From Saccharofermentans sp. (GTDB taxonomy: Bacteria > Bacillota > Clostridia > Saccharofermentanales > Saccharofermentanaceae), in NCBI GenBank assembly GCA_024403795.1, contig JAKSRD010000012.1, forward strand, positions 1 through 54,412: a DNA stretch of 54,412 bases, given 5' to 3'. Shown piece after piece: positions 24,027 through 32,275 of this stretch (the first letter of the stretch is position 1; each line of letters opens with the position of its first letter). The position numbers and the translations under genes are program-made. Below the pieces are notes generated by a model. The model was not told where the DNA came from, made no database searches, and saw nothing but the letters and a program-made list of their open reading frames with translations.

Positions 24027-24432
24027 TACCGATAAAAATCTCGAAACTCCAAATTCATCGGTACGAAGATATCGCAAGTTCGTCGCCGCCGCAAAGCTTA
24101 TACCGATAATCAAAAGAAAATCGCAATTTTATCGGTACTCAAACTCCAGACTGCCGGTCAAGTCTTACTACCCATACCGATAAATAACTAAAAATCATAA
24201 ATCTATCGGTATTTGTCGCAACGTGGTTGTGCTTCATCAATTCGCTTATACCGATAATTGAAAGAAAATCGCAATTTTATCGGTACTCAACTGATGCGGC
24301 AGCCATCGTTGAACTTGACCTATACCGATACAAAATGAGTTTTACAAAAATAATCGGTATTCTTCCAAAGTTTATTCGAATTCGATCAAGCCCGATACCG
24401 ATAAAAAACGAATTTCTGCGAATTCATCGGTA
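24027..24432. repeat. Six-unit array, word TACCGATA/TATCGGTA, period 74 bp
   Basis: TACCGATA starts at 24027, 24101, 24175, 24249, 24323 and 24396 (spacing 74, 74, 74, 74, 73). ATCGGTA starts at 24057, 24131, 24205, 24279, 24353 and 24426, with the same spacing. Each unit is thus about 37 bp flanked by inverted words and separated by 36-37 bp spacers. Unit interiors are AT-rich and mostly unrelated; units 2 and 4 share 20 bases of interior, and spacers 2 and 4 both start CTCAA. It lies between convergent genes. Confidence 0.95.
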
Positions 24433-24457
24433 TTAACCTATCACAACCGCCGTCGAG

Positions 24458-24557
24458 CCCGATTGGCCATACTGCCCGGCAGGACAATGATCGCAGCAGC
24501 AAGATTATGCTCAGAACCTGAACGTCTCCTTCGGACCAAGACACGACTCCGCCGGCA
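24458..24557 (-). pseudogene. Duplicated 3' end of the GH115 gene
   Basis: Bases 24509-24557 copy 25445-25493 with one mismatch in 49. Read on the minus strand they encode the last residues of the GH115 protein (AESCLGPKETFRF and stop). Weaker similarity continues to 24458 (CCCGATTGGCCATACTGCCC against CCCGATCGACCATATTGCCC at 25397). The fragment has no start and cannot be expressed on its own. The lipoprotein gene 24575-25207 lies between the two copies. Confidence 0.85.
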
Positions 24558-24574
24558 CTCGGTTCTCAAGTGCC

Positions 24575-25207
24575 TCAGCCTTCTTCCGAACGATACTTGC
24601 TGTTACACAAAATATAGGGAATATCAGCTGAGCGCTTATCATTGGAGTAATAATCGCCATGGTGATCCGAGGCAAAGAGCGTCACCCTTTGAATCTTCTG
24701 ATCATCGTTATAATAGAAACCGTACCATACTGTGATCGGTCCTGTTGACTGAGAAGGGTCTTCAGGTACATCGATGGAGTAAGTCGGATTGTCTACGATC
24801 CCATTGAGATCATTGATGCATTGATTCCACATGTAACGGTTATCGATCATTCCGATTCTTGTGAGTTTGTCTGCGATGGTACCGTCTCTGTATTTCTGAT
24901 TCAATTCCTCGTAACTCAAAGACAAGATCTCGGGATCATCAAGCTCACAGTAATTACCCTCTTTGTCATAGATTACATAGCTAATGATCGGATCTTCTTC
25001 CTGAATAGAACTGTAGTCCGTGACCATGATGAACAATATCTCAGGGAGTTTTCGAACTTCAGGATATTCGGTAGTTTCCTCAAGCTCAGTCTCGTCGGTG
25101 TATTCATCAGCATTCTCAACCGGTATGGCACATCCGGCCGGAATGATCATCATGCATAAGAAGCACGCGATTATTGCCGTAAGCTTTCTGCTGATCGAAT
25201 CTCTCAT
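24575..25207 (-). CDS. Hypothetical lipoprotein between GH115 3'-end duplicates
   Basis: A 210-residue protein. ATG 25207 (MRDSISRKLT) is chosen because a G-rich site precedes it and the signal peptide begins there: basic start, hydrophobic core, lipobox IPAGC with cysteine near residue 26. The mature protein is acidic and threonine/glutamate-rich at its start (ETELEETTEYPE), then has strands around ITVWYGFYYNDDQKIQRV. I recognise no family. It lies downstream of the GH115 gene on the same strand and is bracketed by a 49-bp direct repeat of that gene's 3' end, so it appears to have been inserted or captured there. A shared transcript is possible (239 bases apart). Confidence 0.7.
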   Translation of the reverse strand: MRDSISRKLTAIIACFLCMMIIPAGCAIPVENADEYTDETELEETTEYPEVRKLPEILFIMVTDYSSIQEEDPIISYVIYDKEGNYCELDDPEILSLSYEELNQKYRDGTIADKLTRIGMIDNRYMWNQCINDLNGIVDNPTYSIDVPEDPSQSTGPITVWYGFYYNDDQKIQRVTLFASDHHGDYYSNDKRSADIPYILCNSKYRSEEG

Positions 25208-25446
25208 AAAACTGCCCCCCCAAAAAATAGCGATCTCATCGGATACTTTACGATATCTCAAACACAGCCGAAGAATCAAGCTCTCCGGCACTCAAGTCTT
25301 CAGATCTTAACTGTATCTTTACGTCTCGAAAACAAGATGCCGCTTGGCAACGATCACCTCGATCAGAGTCCGAGCTTCAAATTGCGCCAAACAGAACCCG
25401 ATCGACCATATTGCCCGATCAGGCCACGACCGCCTCAGCAAAAAGC
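25208..25446. other. Gap between GH115 and lipoprotein
   Basis: No gene or clear hairpin terminator seen. It holds the left part of the direct repeat (from 25397) and presumably the lipoprotein promoter on the minus strand. Confidence 0.3.
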
Positions 25447-28368
25447 TCAGAACCTGAACGTCTCCTTCGGGCCAAGACACGACTCCGCCGGCATCTCCCA
25501 ATCCTTGCAAAGAACGATCTTCTGGAGAACGAGGTTCGGGTCGAGTGCGTAGATGTTGATCTCGTTGATACCCTCTTTGAGCTTAAATGTAACGTCAACT
25601 TTGCGTGTGTTCTCGATGACGCCCAGAGACCAGAACGGATTGCCGTCTCCGACTGCGAACATCGGATGGATCATGTTGATACTCCGCATCTTGCCGTCGT
25701 TCACACTTACGCCAAAACGGATAACATTCTCTCTTGAATACGGGTTGCTCGGGTTAACATAAAGGACCATGCAGTAATCACCGCCCTCAGGAACCATTAC
25801 TTTATATGTGAGCTTAGGGGCGTCCTTTGCACTGCGGCCAAAGATCACATCCTGCGGATATGCCTTGACCGCGTTCATTCCGCGGCTGTAATCCTCGATC
25901 ACTCTGAAGCCGCCCTTGCTTGAATCTGTCGCAAAAGCAAAGCGCGAAGCATCGATCGAGATATAATCCATGCAATCGATCTTGCCGGGCCAAGTCCTCT
26001 GATGAAGAGGTACATTGATGACCTTCTCGTTCATGTCGATCTTTCTGCCGCACCAATAGTAAGTACCGTCGGGCTTCTTTCCGCAACCGATATCTGCCAT
26101 CGTATTAACCGGCAGCTTCACTACAACGTTGCCGTCTGAGCAGTGAATGCAGATCTCAGGAATCAACTTGGTCTTCTTGTATTTCTTGCGGTCGAGACGG
26201 ATCTTCAAAACCTTGAGTGCATACGGCTTAACTGTGCCTTCAGTCTCCGACACGGAGATGAACACATTCGGATTCTCGACGCTGAATCTGCATGAAGGTG
26301 CGCCGGCGGTGCTGAGGAGGAGCTCGAACTCGTCACATGTAGGATCGAGAAGAGCGTCCGCAACCAGTACGTGTCCTGTCCAGAACTTGCCTTCAGTAGA
26401 CTCGGAAGAGCCTCTGACCGATACGACGAGGCGCTCCTTGTTAGCGGGCTCGAAGCTGTGGATCACGGGATATTTACACGCTTCCTCACACCAGTTGTTG
26501 AAGCCGATGTGCTCAGACAGGCCCATGCCGTACCACTTTCCGCCTTCGATCTTATGAAGTTCGTTGACGATCTTACGGTCGTATTCGATACATTCATTTA
26601 TCTTCTTGCCGAGCGTCATTGCGTATGTGCTTCCCTGCTTGGCAAAACCGTGATTAAGTGTCGTAAGGAGCCACATTCTCTGAACGTTCATGTTCGCAGT
26701 GAGAGGCAGCCATATGAGTTCGTAGAAGGCGAAACGGGTGTTGCCGTTAAGCTTTTCGAGCAGCTTCTGCGCATCGCTCATGAGCTTCTCGACTGCGGCA
26801 AGCGTATCGAATGCTTCATTGAATGCGAAGGGTGCATAGGTATATGAGTTCATTGCTTCCGTTCTTCTTGCGGAAGTGATCCTCGTGTAGCCTTCAAGAA
26901 GATCGATGCACTTCTTAAGTTCGGAAGCCGTGAGCTTGCCCTTGAAGTTGCGCTCGACCATGAGCTTCGTATATTCGGATGCACTCTCGATATTATCGGT
27001 TCCCCAGCGTTCGAAATCGTAAGCGAGCTCAAGGAAATACGAGAGCGGATATTCGTTGCTGAAGATATCGCCGACATTGACGATCCAGAGATCCCTGATC
27101 CCGAAATCATACGCCGTCGTCATCTGCTCCCAGACCTTCTTCAGGTGGGTCGTATTGAACCACTCGAATGACACCGGAAGACCGTGGTAGTCGAAGTGGT
27201 AGTACATGCCGTAACCGCCTTTGTGCGCGCGCATCTCAGGAGTCGGCACGGTACGGAGATTGCCGAAATTATCGTCGCAGAGCATCAGCGTTACGCCTTC
27301 AAGCTCCGGATCGTTCATGAGGCCTTCGGTCTTCTCGTCACCGTAGAAATACGGCTCGACCTCCTTGTAGAGCGCGAGCATTCTCGGCACTTTGTCGAGG
27401 TCCTTGTTGACGTACTTCCTGATAAGGCCGTTCTGTGTCTTGAGGACCTTGCGCAGAAGATCGATGTTGTCCTTCAGAGTTGCTTCCTTGCCCATTATCG
27501 CGGTGTCAGCTTCGCCGCGCATTCCGACCGTGACAACGTTCTCGAACTTACCGCTTCTCTTCAAGCCGTCTTCCCAGAAACGCGTGATACCCTTCTCGTT
27601 CGTGAGGAAATTCCACGCATCACCGTAGATCGAATCCTTGCCTCTCAGGTACTTGTACTCCTCGCCCTGTCTGAGGCACGGCTCGTGGTGGCTCATTCCC
27701 ATCACAACGCCAAGCTCGTCGGCCAGCTCCGCATTCGCAAGTCCCGGGCCGTCATCGGGAAAGATCGCAGACCACATCGCCGGCCACATGTAATTGCCTT
27801 TGAGTCTTAACAAGAGCTCGAAAACATGTTCATACACTTTCGCGTTGAATCCGCCGAATCTCTTATTACAGTAGTTACCGAATGCCGGCCACTCGTCATT
27901 AATGAAGAAGCCTCTGAACTTGACTGAAGGCTCCTTTGAGATCATACAAAAATCTTCAGGTATCTTGAATTCTTTCATCTTCACGGGCTGCACATCGAGC
28001 CAGTCGATAAAAGGCGATACGCCGAGCATCTCAGACAGCTTGAACAGGCCGTAGATCGTTCCTCTCTTATCGCTTCCGGTTATTACGAGCGCACCGTCCT
28101 TCACTTCAAGCTTATAGACTTCGCGCTTGCCCTTTATGTCGGACACATCGATGCCGAGATCAGCGATGAGTTTGTCGCCTATGGTACCGACATAGATCGG
28201 ACTTGCCGTTCTCCTGCCCTCCGACAATGCCGGCTTAGCACCGAACACAGCCTTGATGTCGTCTGCTACTCTTGAGGCGATCTTCTTTACACCGCTGAGT
28301 GCGTTGCTATCGTATATGATGGCATTGTTGCCGGACTTGATCTTTGAGGTTGAAATGATGTAATCCAT
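25447..28368 (-). CDS. Glycoside hydrolase family 115 (xylan alpha-1,2-glucuronidase type)
   Basis: A 973-residue enzyme starting behind AAAGGA. It has the GH115 layout: an N-terminal domain (residues about 1-150, with YVGTIGDKLI and GTIYGLFKLSEMLGVSPF), a TIM-barrel catalytic domain (about 155-490) with FRGFFINDEWP, GNYMWPAMWSA, MGMSHHEP, VGMRGEAD and LWIVNVGDI, a helical domain, and C-terminal beta domains ending KIVLCKDWEMPAESCLG. Family members remove 4-O-methyl-D-glucuronic acid from xylan and its oligomers. There is no signal peptide, so it probably acts inside the cell on imported fragments. Its 3' end has been duplicated downstream. No xylanase or transporter gene adjoins, but an SGNH esterase lies 11 kb away. 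Confidence 0.93.
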   Translation of the reverse strand: MDYIISTSKIKSGNNAIIYDSNALSGVKKIASRVADDIKAVFGAKPALSEGRRTASPIYVGTIGDKLIADLGIDVSDIKGKREVYKLEVKDGALVITGSDKRGTIYGLFKLSEMLGVSPFIDWLDVQPVKMKEFKIPEDFCMISKEPSVKFRGFFINDEWPAFGNYCNKRFGGFNAKVYEHVFELLLRLKGNYMWPAMWSAIFPDDGPGLANAELADELGVVMGMSHHEPCLRQGEEYKYLRGKDSIYGDAWNFLTNEKGITRFWEDGLKRSGKFENVVTVGMRGEADTAIMGKEATLKDNIDLLRKVLKTQNGLIRKYVNKDLDKVPRMLALYKEVEPYFYGDEKTEGLMNDPELEGVTLMLCDDNFGNLRTVPTPEMRAHKGGYGMYYHFDYHGLPVSFEWFNTTHLKKVWEQMTTAYDFGIRDLWIVNVGDIFSNEYPLSYFLELAYDFERWGTDNIESASEYTKLMVERNFKGKLTASELKKCIDLLEGYTRITSARRTEAMNSYTYAPFAFNEAFDTLAAVEKLMSDAQKLLEKLNGNTRFAFYELIWLPLTANMNVQRMWLLTTLNHGFAKQGSTYAMTLGKKINECIEYDRKIVNELHKIEGGKWYGMGLSEHIGFNNWCEEACKYPVIHSFEPANKERLVVSVRGSSESTEGKFWTGHVLVADALLDPTCDEFELLLSTAGAPSCRFSVENPNVFISVSETEGTVKPYALKVLKIRLDRKKYKKTKLIPEICIHCSDGNVVVKLPVNTMADIGCGKKPDGTYYWCGRKIDMNEKVINVPLHQRTWPGKIDCMDYISIDASRFAFATDSSKGGFRVIEDYSRGMNAVKAYPQDVIFGRSAKDAPKLTYKVMVPEGGDYCMVLYVNPSNPYSRENVIRFGVSVNDGKMRSINMIHPMFAVGDGNPFWSLGVIENTRKVDVTFKLKEGINEINIYALDPNLVLQKIVLCKDWEMPAESCLGPKETFRF

Positions 28369-28680
28369 ATCTGTTTATCCTTTGTGTTTACAATGAGCCG
28401 TACGCGAAAATATAACTTCCATGCAAGTATACAACTTGCAGTTCTGCCGGACAAGAAGCACAGCTGAAATGTCGTCACGGTTCTGCGCTGACATTGCCGC
28501 TTCGGCTTTTATTCATCGTTCTACACAGAAAATATAGCACAACCTTATATATCTTAATCACTTGTATACATGTGCAGTAAAGATAACGCAAAGGACAAGC
28601 TTCGTGTTTTCTCTCGCACGGACGATAATGTATAATGACTGAGTTGTGTTGTTTTTGCACAGCCTATCCTAGGGGGAAAT
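28369..28680. other. Divergent promoter region
   Basis: About 310 bases between the GH115 start and a plus-strand gene. TATAAT at 28631-28636 is a probable -10 box for the DUF3267 gene (no good -35). The ribosome site of GH115 is AAAGGA near 28380. No RNA gene recognised. Confidence 0.45.
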
Positions 28681-29433
28681 ATGAAATCAGTTAAAGCCAC
28701 AGAAGATATAAAGAACTCATCCGAGTCAGTATCTGCCGACAAGGGCCGCAAGCTCACCGCCGCTGAACAAAAGCGTCTGGACGCATTCAATGCTACGGCT
28801 GATGAGATGATGAAGGACGGTTATGCGCGCAAAGATCTTACGTTGAGCGTCAAGAAAGCCAATATCGTCGGACCTCTTCTGGTACTGCCGTTTGAAGTAT
28901 TGTTTATAGGTCTGTTTCTGCTCGTTTACGGAATCACACCGCTCAAGGATTTCATTAATACCATGGACGCACGCCGCTATATGTGGTTCATGTTGTCTGC
29001 ACTCACGTTCATTCCCTGCATGCCGCTCCATGAATTGATCCACGGTATCAGTTGGGCGCCCGGAGCAAAGAATAAGATGAAGGATATCGAGTTCGGATTC
29101 ATAAAAGAACTTCTGACCCCATACTGTTGCTGCCGCTCACCTTTGAGCAAAGGACGTTATATCTTCGGTTCGATGATGCCGATGACCGTGCTCGGTGCAG
29201 TTCCGTGCATCTTCGGAGTGATCTTCAAGAATCCGTATCTGATGATAATAGGATGTCTTCAGCTTTTGGGCGGAGCAGGCGACATTCTCATAACTTACAC
29301 GCTTTTGAGATATAAGACTAAAGACAAAAACACTGTGCTCTTGGATCACCCGACAGACTGCGGATTGGTTGTTTTCGAGAAGGTTCCGAAAGCATTGCAT
29401 GTTTCCAAAAAAGCAAATAACACAGCGAGGTGA
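28681..29433 (+). CDS. DUF3267 membrane zincin-like protein
   Basis: A 250-residue protein behind AGGGGGAA. After a charged N-terminal 60 residues, membrane segments lie at about 63-85, 100-120, 155-175 and 180-200. The motif MPLHELIHGISW near residues 116-127 holds the HExxH zinc signature of the DUF3267 family of putative membrane metallopeptidases, and a later FGSMMPMTVLGAVP helix and an aspartate in GGAGDILITYTLL fit the same family. Substrate unknown. Its stop overlaps the ribosome site of the next gene, so the two form an operon. Confidence 0.85.
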   Translation: MKSVKATEDIKNSSESVSADKGRKLTAAEQKRLDAFNATADEMMKDGYARKDLTLSVKKANIVGPLLVLPFEVLFIGLFLLVYGITPLKDFINTMDARRYMWFMLSALTFIPCMPLHELIHGISWAPGAKNKMKDIEFGFIKELLTPYCCCRSPLSKGRYIFGSMMPMTVLGAVPCIFGVIFKNPYLMIIGCLQLLGGAGDILITYTLLRYKTKDKNTVLLDHPTDCGLVVFEKVPKALHVSKKANNTAR

Positions 29434-29438
29434 CGACA

Positions 29439-29978
29439 ATGAAGCTTTACTACATGCCAGAATTTATAACGCCGGATGCGCAGGATTCATTCGTCTCGGA
29501 TGAGAACGGGAATGTGATCTTCAAGATCGTAAAAGACCGTGCAGGCGCCGGTTTCAAAGCTCACATCATGGATGCTGACAACAAAGAAGTCGCATATATT
29601 CACCAGAAGCTCATGGCGTTGTCACTCAAGTTCATCGTTGAAGTCAGCGGCAGAGAATTCACTTTTCAGCTCAAGCACAAGCTGAACGGTGCGTGCAGAT
29701 TTGAGACCGGAGACAAGAGCTGGAGAAGCGACGGTGACCTGCGAGATCATGAGTATGATATCGTAGCAGCAGACGGTGCCGTATTTCATGTGCGTGAGGT
29801 CTCTCCGAAGGACGAAGCTTTGAGCAATATTTATGAGAAGATCGCAGCGGTTTACCACAACATGACACAGGGCGTCCGCGAGATCTCATCCGCGTCAGAG
29901 AAGAACGCAGCGGAAGTAATCGCTGTTGCTGTAGCGTGTGAAGCAGCCGTAAGTCTTGATCAGGCTAATTTGAGCTGA
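29439..29978 (+). CDS. LURP-one-related / tubby C-like protein
   Basis: A 179-residue protein; ATG 29439 is chosen because GCGAGG lies nine bases upstream, rather than the GTG at 29430. The fold looks like the LURP-one-related (tubby C-terminal-like) beta barrel: DSFVSDENGNVIFKI, then KAHIMDADNKEVAYIHQKL, LKFIVEVSGREFTF and a tail of a hydrophobic helix (AAEVIAVAVACEAAVSL). Bacterial members have no settled function; some are thought to bind membranes or lipids. It immediately follows the DUF3267 gene and is probably co-expressed. Confidence 0.7.
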   Translation: MKLYYMPEFITPDAQDSFVSDENGNVIFKIVKDRAGAGFKAHIMDADNKEVAYIHQKLMALSLKFIVEVSGREFTFQLKHKLNGACRFETGDKSWRSDGDLRDHEYDIVAADGAVFHVREVSPKDEALSNIYEKIAAVYHNMTQGVREISSASEKNAAEVIAVAVACEAAVSLDQANLS

Positions 29979-30815
29979 TCACTTCATCAATTCCCAGAAA
30001 CTTATCGCGCTTGCGGCGGCTACGTTCAGTGAGTCGACGCCGTGGTACATCGGGATCTTGACGCGGTAATCGCTCGCGGCAATGACATTCTTGGGAAGGC
30101 CCGTGCCCTCGGTTCCGAGCATGACGGCGACCTTCTCGTTCGCGCGTATCTCATCATTATCGACACTTACGGAATCGTCGGTCAGCGCCATCGCGACCGT
30201 CTTGTAGCCGTATGAATGAAGCGTGTTGATCACGGTAATGCCGTCGGAATCCTCGAGTGAAGTCTGCGCCCACGGGATCTGAAAGACCGTGCCCATGCTG
30301 ACTCTTGCAGCGCGTCTGGTCATGGGATCCACGGATGCGTGCGTGAGCAGAACGCCGTCCATTCCGAGCGCTGCGGCAGAACGGAAGATCGCCCCGACAT
30401 TCAACGGACTCGTGACATCGACCAGAACGGCGATGCGTCTTTTGCCTGTGCAGAATTCCTCGACGGAGAGAACCGGTTTGCGGCGAAGCGCCATCCAAAG
30501 TCCGCGCACAAGAGCGTGTCCCGTCATGTTGACTGCGACCTCATGTTCTATGACGTATACGGGGATCGAATCCAGCACTTTCCGGCCGAGATATCTCTCG
30601 ATCGCCTCGAAAACAGGTCCCGCTTCGACCTCCACTCTTCCGGCTTCCACGAGCATCGATACAGGCTCGTAGCCGTTCTCGATAGCACGCAATATCACGC
30701 TCGCGCTCTCAGCAAGGAATATACCGCCGTAATGCGCTCTGAGCTGATTCTCGGTAGCTCTTGCGAAGATGTCCATCTCCGGTGCGTTTATGTCACTGAT
30801 AGGAATGAGATTCAT
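29979..30815 (-). CDS. TrmH/SpoU-family RNA 2'-O-methyltransferase
   Basis: A 278-residue enzyme. ATG 30815 (MNLIPISD) follows GAAAGG at nine bases; a TTG 21 bases earlier is less likely. An N-terminal substrate-binding region (about 1-110) precedes the trefoil-knot methyltransferase domain. Its three motifs are clear: NVGAIFRSAAALG (motif 1, about residues 143-155), GTEGTGLP (motif 2) and IPMYHGVDSLNVAAASAI (motif 3). Such enzymes methylate ribose 2'-OH of rRNA or tRNA using S-adenosylmethionine. The gene abuts the convergent LURP-like gene with no room for a separate terminator, and 17 bases separate it from the upstream zinc-ribbon gene, with which it may be transcribed. Confidence 0.9.
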   Translation of the reverse strand: MNLIPISDINAPEMDIFARATENQLRAHYGGIFLAESASVILRAIENGYEPVSMLVEAGRVEVEAGPVFEAIERYLGRKVLDSIPVYVIEHEVAVNMTGHALVRGLWMALRRKPVLSVEEFCTGKRRIAVLVDVTSPLNVGAIFRSAAALGMDGVLLTHASVDPMTRRAARVSMGTVFQIPWAQTSLEDSDGITVINTLHSYGYKTVAMALTDDSVSVDNDEIRANEKVAVMLGTEGTGLPKNVIAASDYRVKIPMYHGVDSLNVAAASAISFWELMK

Positions 30816-30832
30816 TGCATTAGACCTTTCTG

Positions 30833-32257
30833 TCAATCGGAGCCCGTAAACCTTGCGCCCGTATGATCCATTACGTCCGTTCCTTCCAGCACGACCTTCT
30901 CACTGCTGTTCATGTAGACATATGCGGGCGGTCTGGTGTTCGTATTGTGGAGCTTCTTTTCCATTGTCTGTATCGGCTGAGCAACCGTCTGATCGTAGTG
31001 TTTCTTCACTGCAAATGCCGATATGTCAGGGCCGCTGTTGCGCTTGATAAGCGTGAAATAGATCATGACTCCTATGCATATTACCGCACTGAGGAAGACC
31101 AGACCGAGCATCTTCATCTCATCACCGCCGATACCTGCCTTCATGAAGACAATGAGGAAAGCGGCGATCAGGAGAAGGATCAATGTAATGACTCCGACGT
31201 GTTTGAATTCTATTGCTACAGACTTGGCCTTTACGGCCGCATCGACCTTTCTCCCGCTGTCGGGAATGTTGCCGGATACTTTTCCGGTCTGACCGTTGAT
31301 CGCTACAGAATAGTAGACGCCTTCGAACTGAATCCTCGCAAACCACACCGGCAGGAAAGCATACTTACAGTTCAGGTTTGTTGCTTCGGAACGGTTGGTG
31401 TCGATGGTAAAACGATCGTAATGAATGCCCTTATCGTTGCTGTTAATAGCCAGCAATTCGTCCTGCTCGCTGATGAATTCGCGGAATCTGAAAGCGATCC
31501 TGTCAGCCATGTCATTCGTGCTTAGATCGTATTTCTCGGCATAGTATCCCTGCAGATATCCGTCGCTGTAAGGTGCGACCGAAGTGTAATCAAAAGGTTC
31601 TATGTTCTCCATGAGATCATCGCGGATCTTTCTCGATCCGTCGAATGGAACATTATGCATCTTGAACATGCCTTTGCGCTTACAGTTATAGAACTCGATA
31701 CAGTTGTGGTGATCAACTGAGCCCGTTGCTTCAAGGTCAATGACGCAGTCGGCATCGACGAGCCAGAACGGAACGTACATCGGAGTAAGATCCGTCATGG
31801 TCATCTTCTTGACGAAGCCGTTCGGAAGATAATCTCGAGCTTCAAGCCACTCTTTGACCTTCGCCTTGGCTTCATCATGGTCAAGCACGAACGGAATGAT
31901 GTAATCAGGTCTGAACTCCTGACTTAAGCGCCTCGTGACGATCGCGGGAGAGCCGCAGAACGCACATACCGTAGAGGCCGTATTCTTGCCGGCAACGATC
32001 GATGCGCCGCAGGCATTGCACACGACCTCCTCATGAACGATCGTTTTCCCGGAACCTTCAGCGGCTTCCTTCTTATCTTTCCTGTCAATAAGCCTTCTGA
32101 TCTTGAAGGCTTCCGGATAGCAGTCGGTACCGCAGGAATCGCAATGAAGCGAATTCGTCTTGATATCGTAGACAAGCCTGCTTCCGCAATTCATACACTT
32201 ATCCGAATCTGCAGACAGCACTTTCTCTTCTGTCTTCACATCATCCCAAATAGCCAT
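30833..32257 (-). CDS. Zinc-ribbon membrane protein, tandem paralog A
   Basis: A 474-residue protein behind GAGAAGG. It opens MAIWDDVKTEEKVLSADSDK and has two zinc ribbons: CMNCGS/CDSCGTDC (about residues 21-46) and CNACGAS/CAFCGS (about 80-103). The soluble region contains PMYVPFWLVDADCVIDLEA and FEFISEQD-like blocks. Two membrane segments lie at about 352-373 and 385-405, and the tail ends near TRPPAYVYMNSSEKV. It is very similar over its whole length to the neighbour at 32276-33694, so the two are a tandem duplicate, probably one operon. Proteins of this type are often annotated as zinc-ribbon (TFIIB-like) or helicase-related, but I see no helicase motif. Function unknown. Confidence 0.85.
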   Translation of the reverse strand: MAIWDDVKTEEKVLSADSDKCMNCGSRLVYDIKTNSLHCDSCGTDCYPEAFKIRRLIDRKDKKEAAEGSGKTIVHEEVVCNACGASIVAGKNTASTVCAFCGSPAIVTRRLSQEFRPDYIIPFVLDHDEAKAKVKEWLEARDYLPNGFVKKMTMTDLTPMYVPFWLVDADCVIDLEATGSVDHHNCIEFYNCKRKGMFKMHNVPFDGSRKIRDDLMENIEPFDYTSVAPYSDGYLQGYYAEKYDLSTNDMADRIAFRFREFISEQDELLAINSNDKGIHYDRFTIDTNRSEATNLNCKYAFLPVWFARIQFEGVYYSVAINGQTGKVSGNIPDSGRKVDAAVKAKSVAIEFKHVGVITLILLLIAAFLIVFMKAGIGGDEMKMLGLVFLSAVICIGVMIYFTLIKRNSGPDISAFAVKKHYDQTVAQPIQTMEKKLHNTNTRPPAYVYMNSSEKVVLEGTDVMDHTGARFTGSD

Positions 32258-32275
32258 ATATTGCCTTCTCTTGAA

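Noticed and set aside
24027..24432. CRISPR array
   Set aside because: Unit and spacer lengths (37 and 37) look CRISPR-like, but the interiors of the units are not conserved, the conserved part is only 7-9 bp at each end, and no cas gene is near.
24601..24720. tRNA or riboswitch near the 74-bp array
   Set aside because: No cloverleaf or known riboswitch core was found on either strand here or in other gaps.
25319..25510. Minus-strand frame of 63 codons
   Set aside because: Shadow frame across the GH115 stop and the direct repeat; no start signals.
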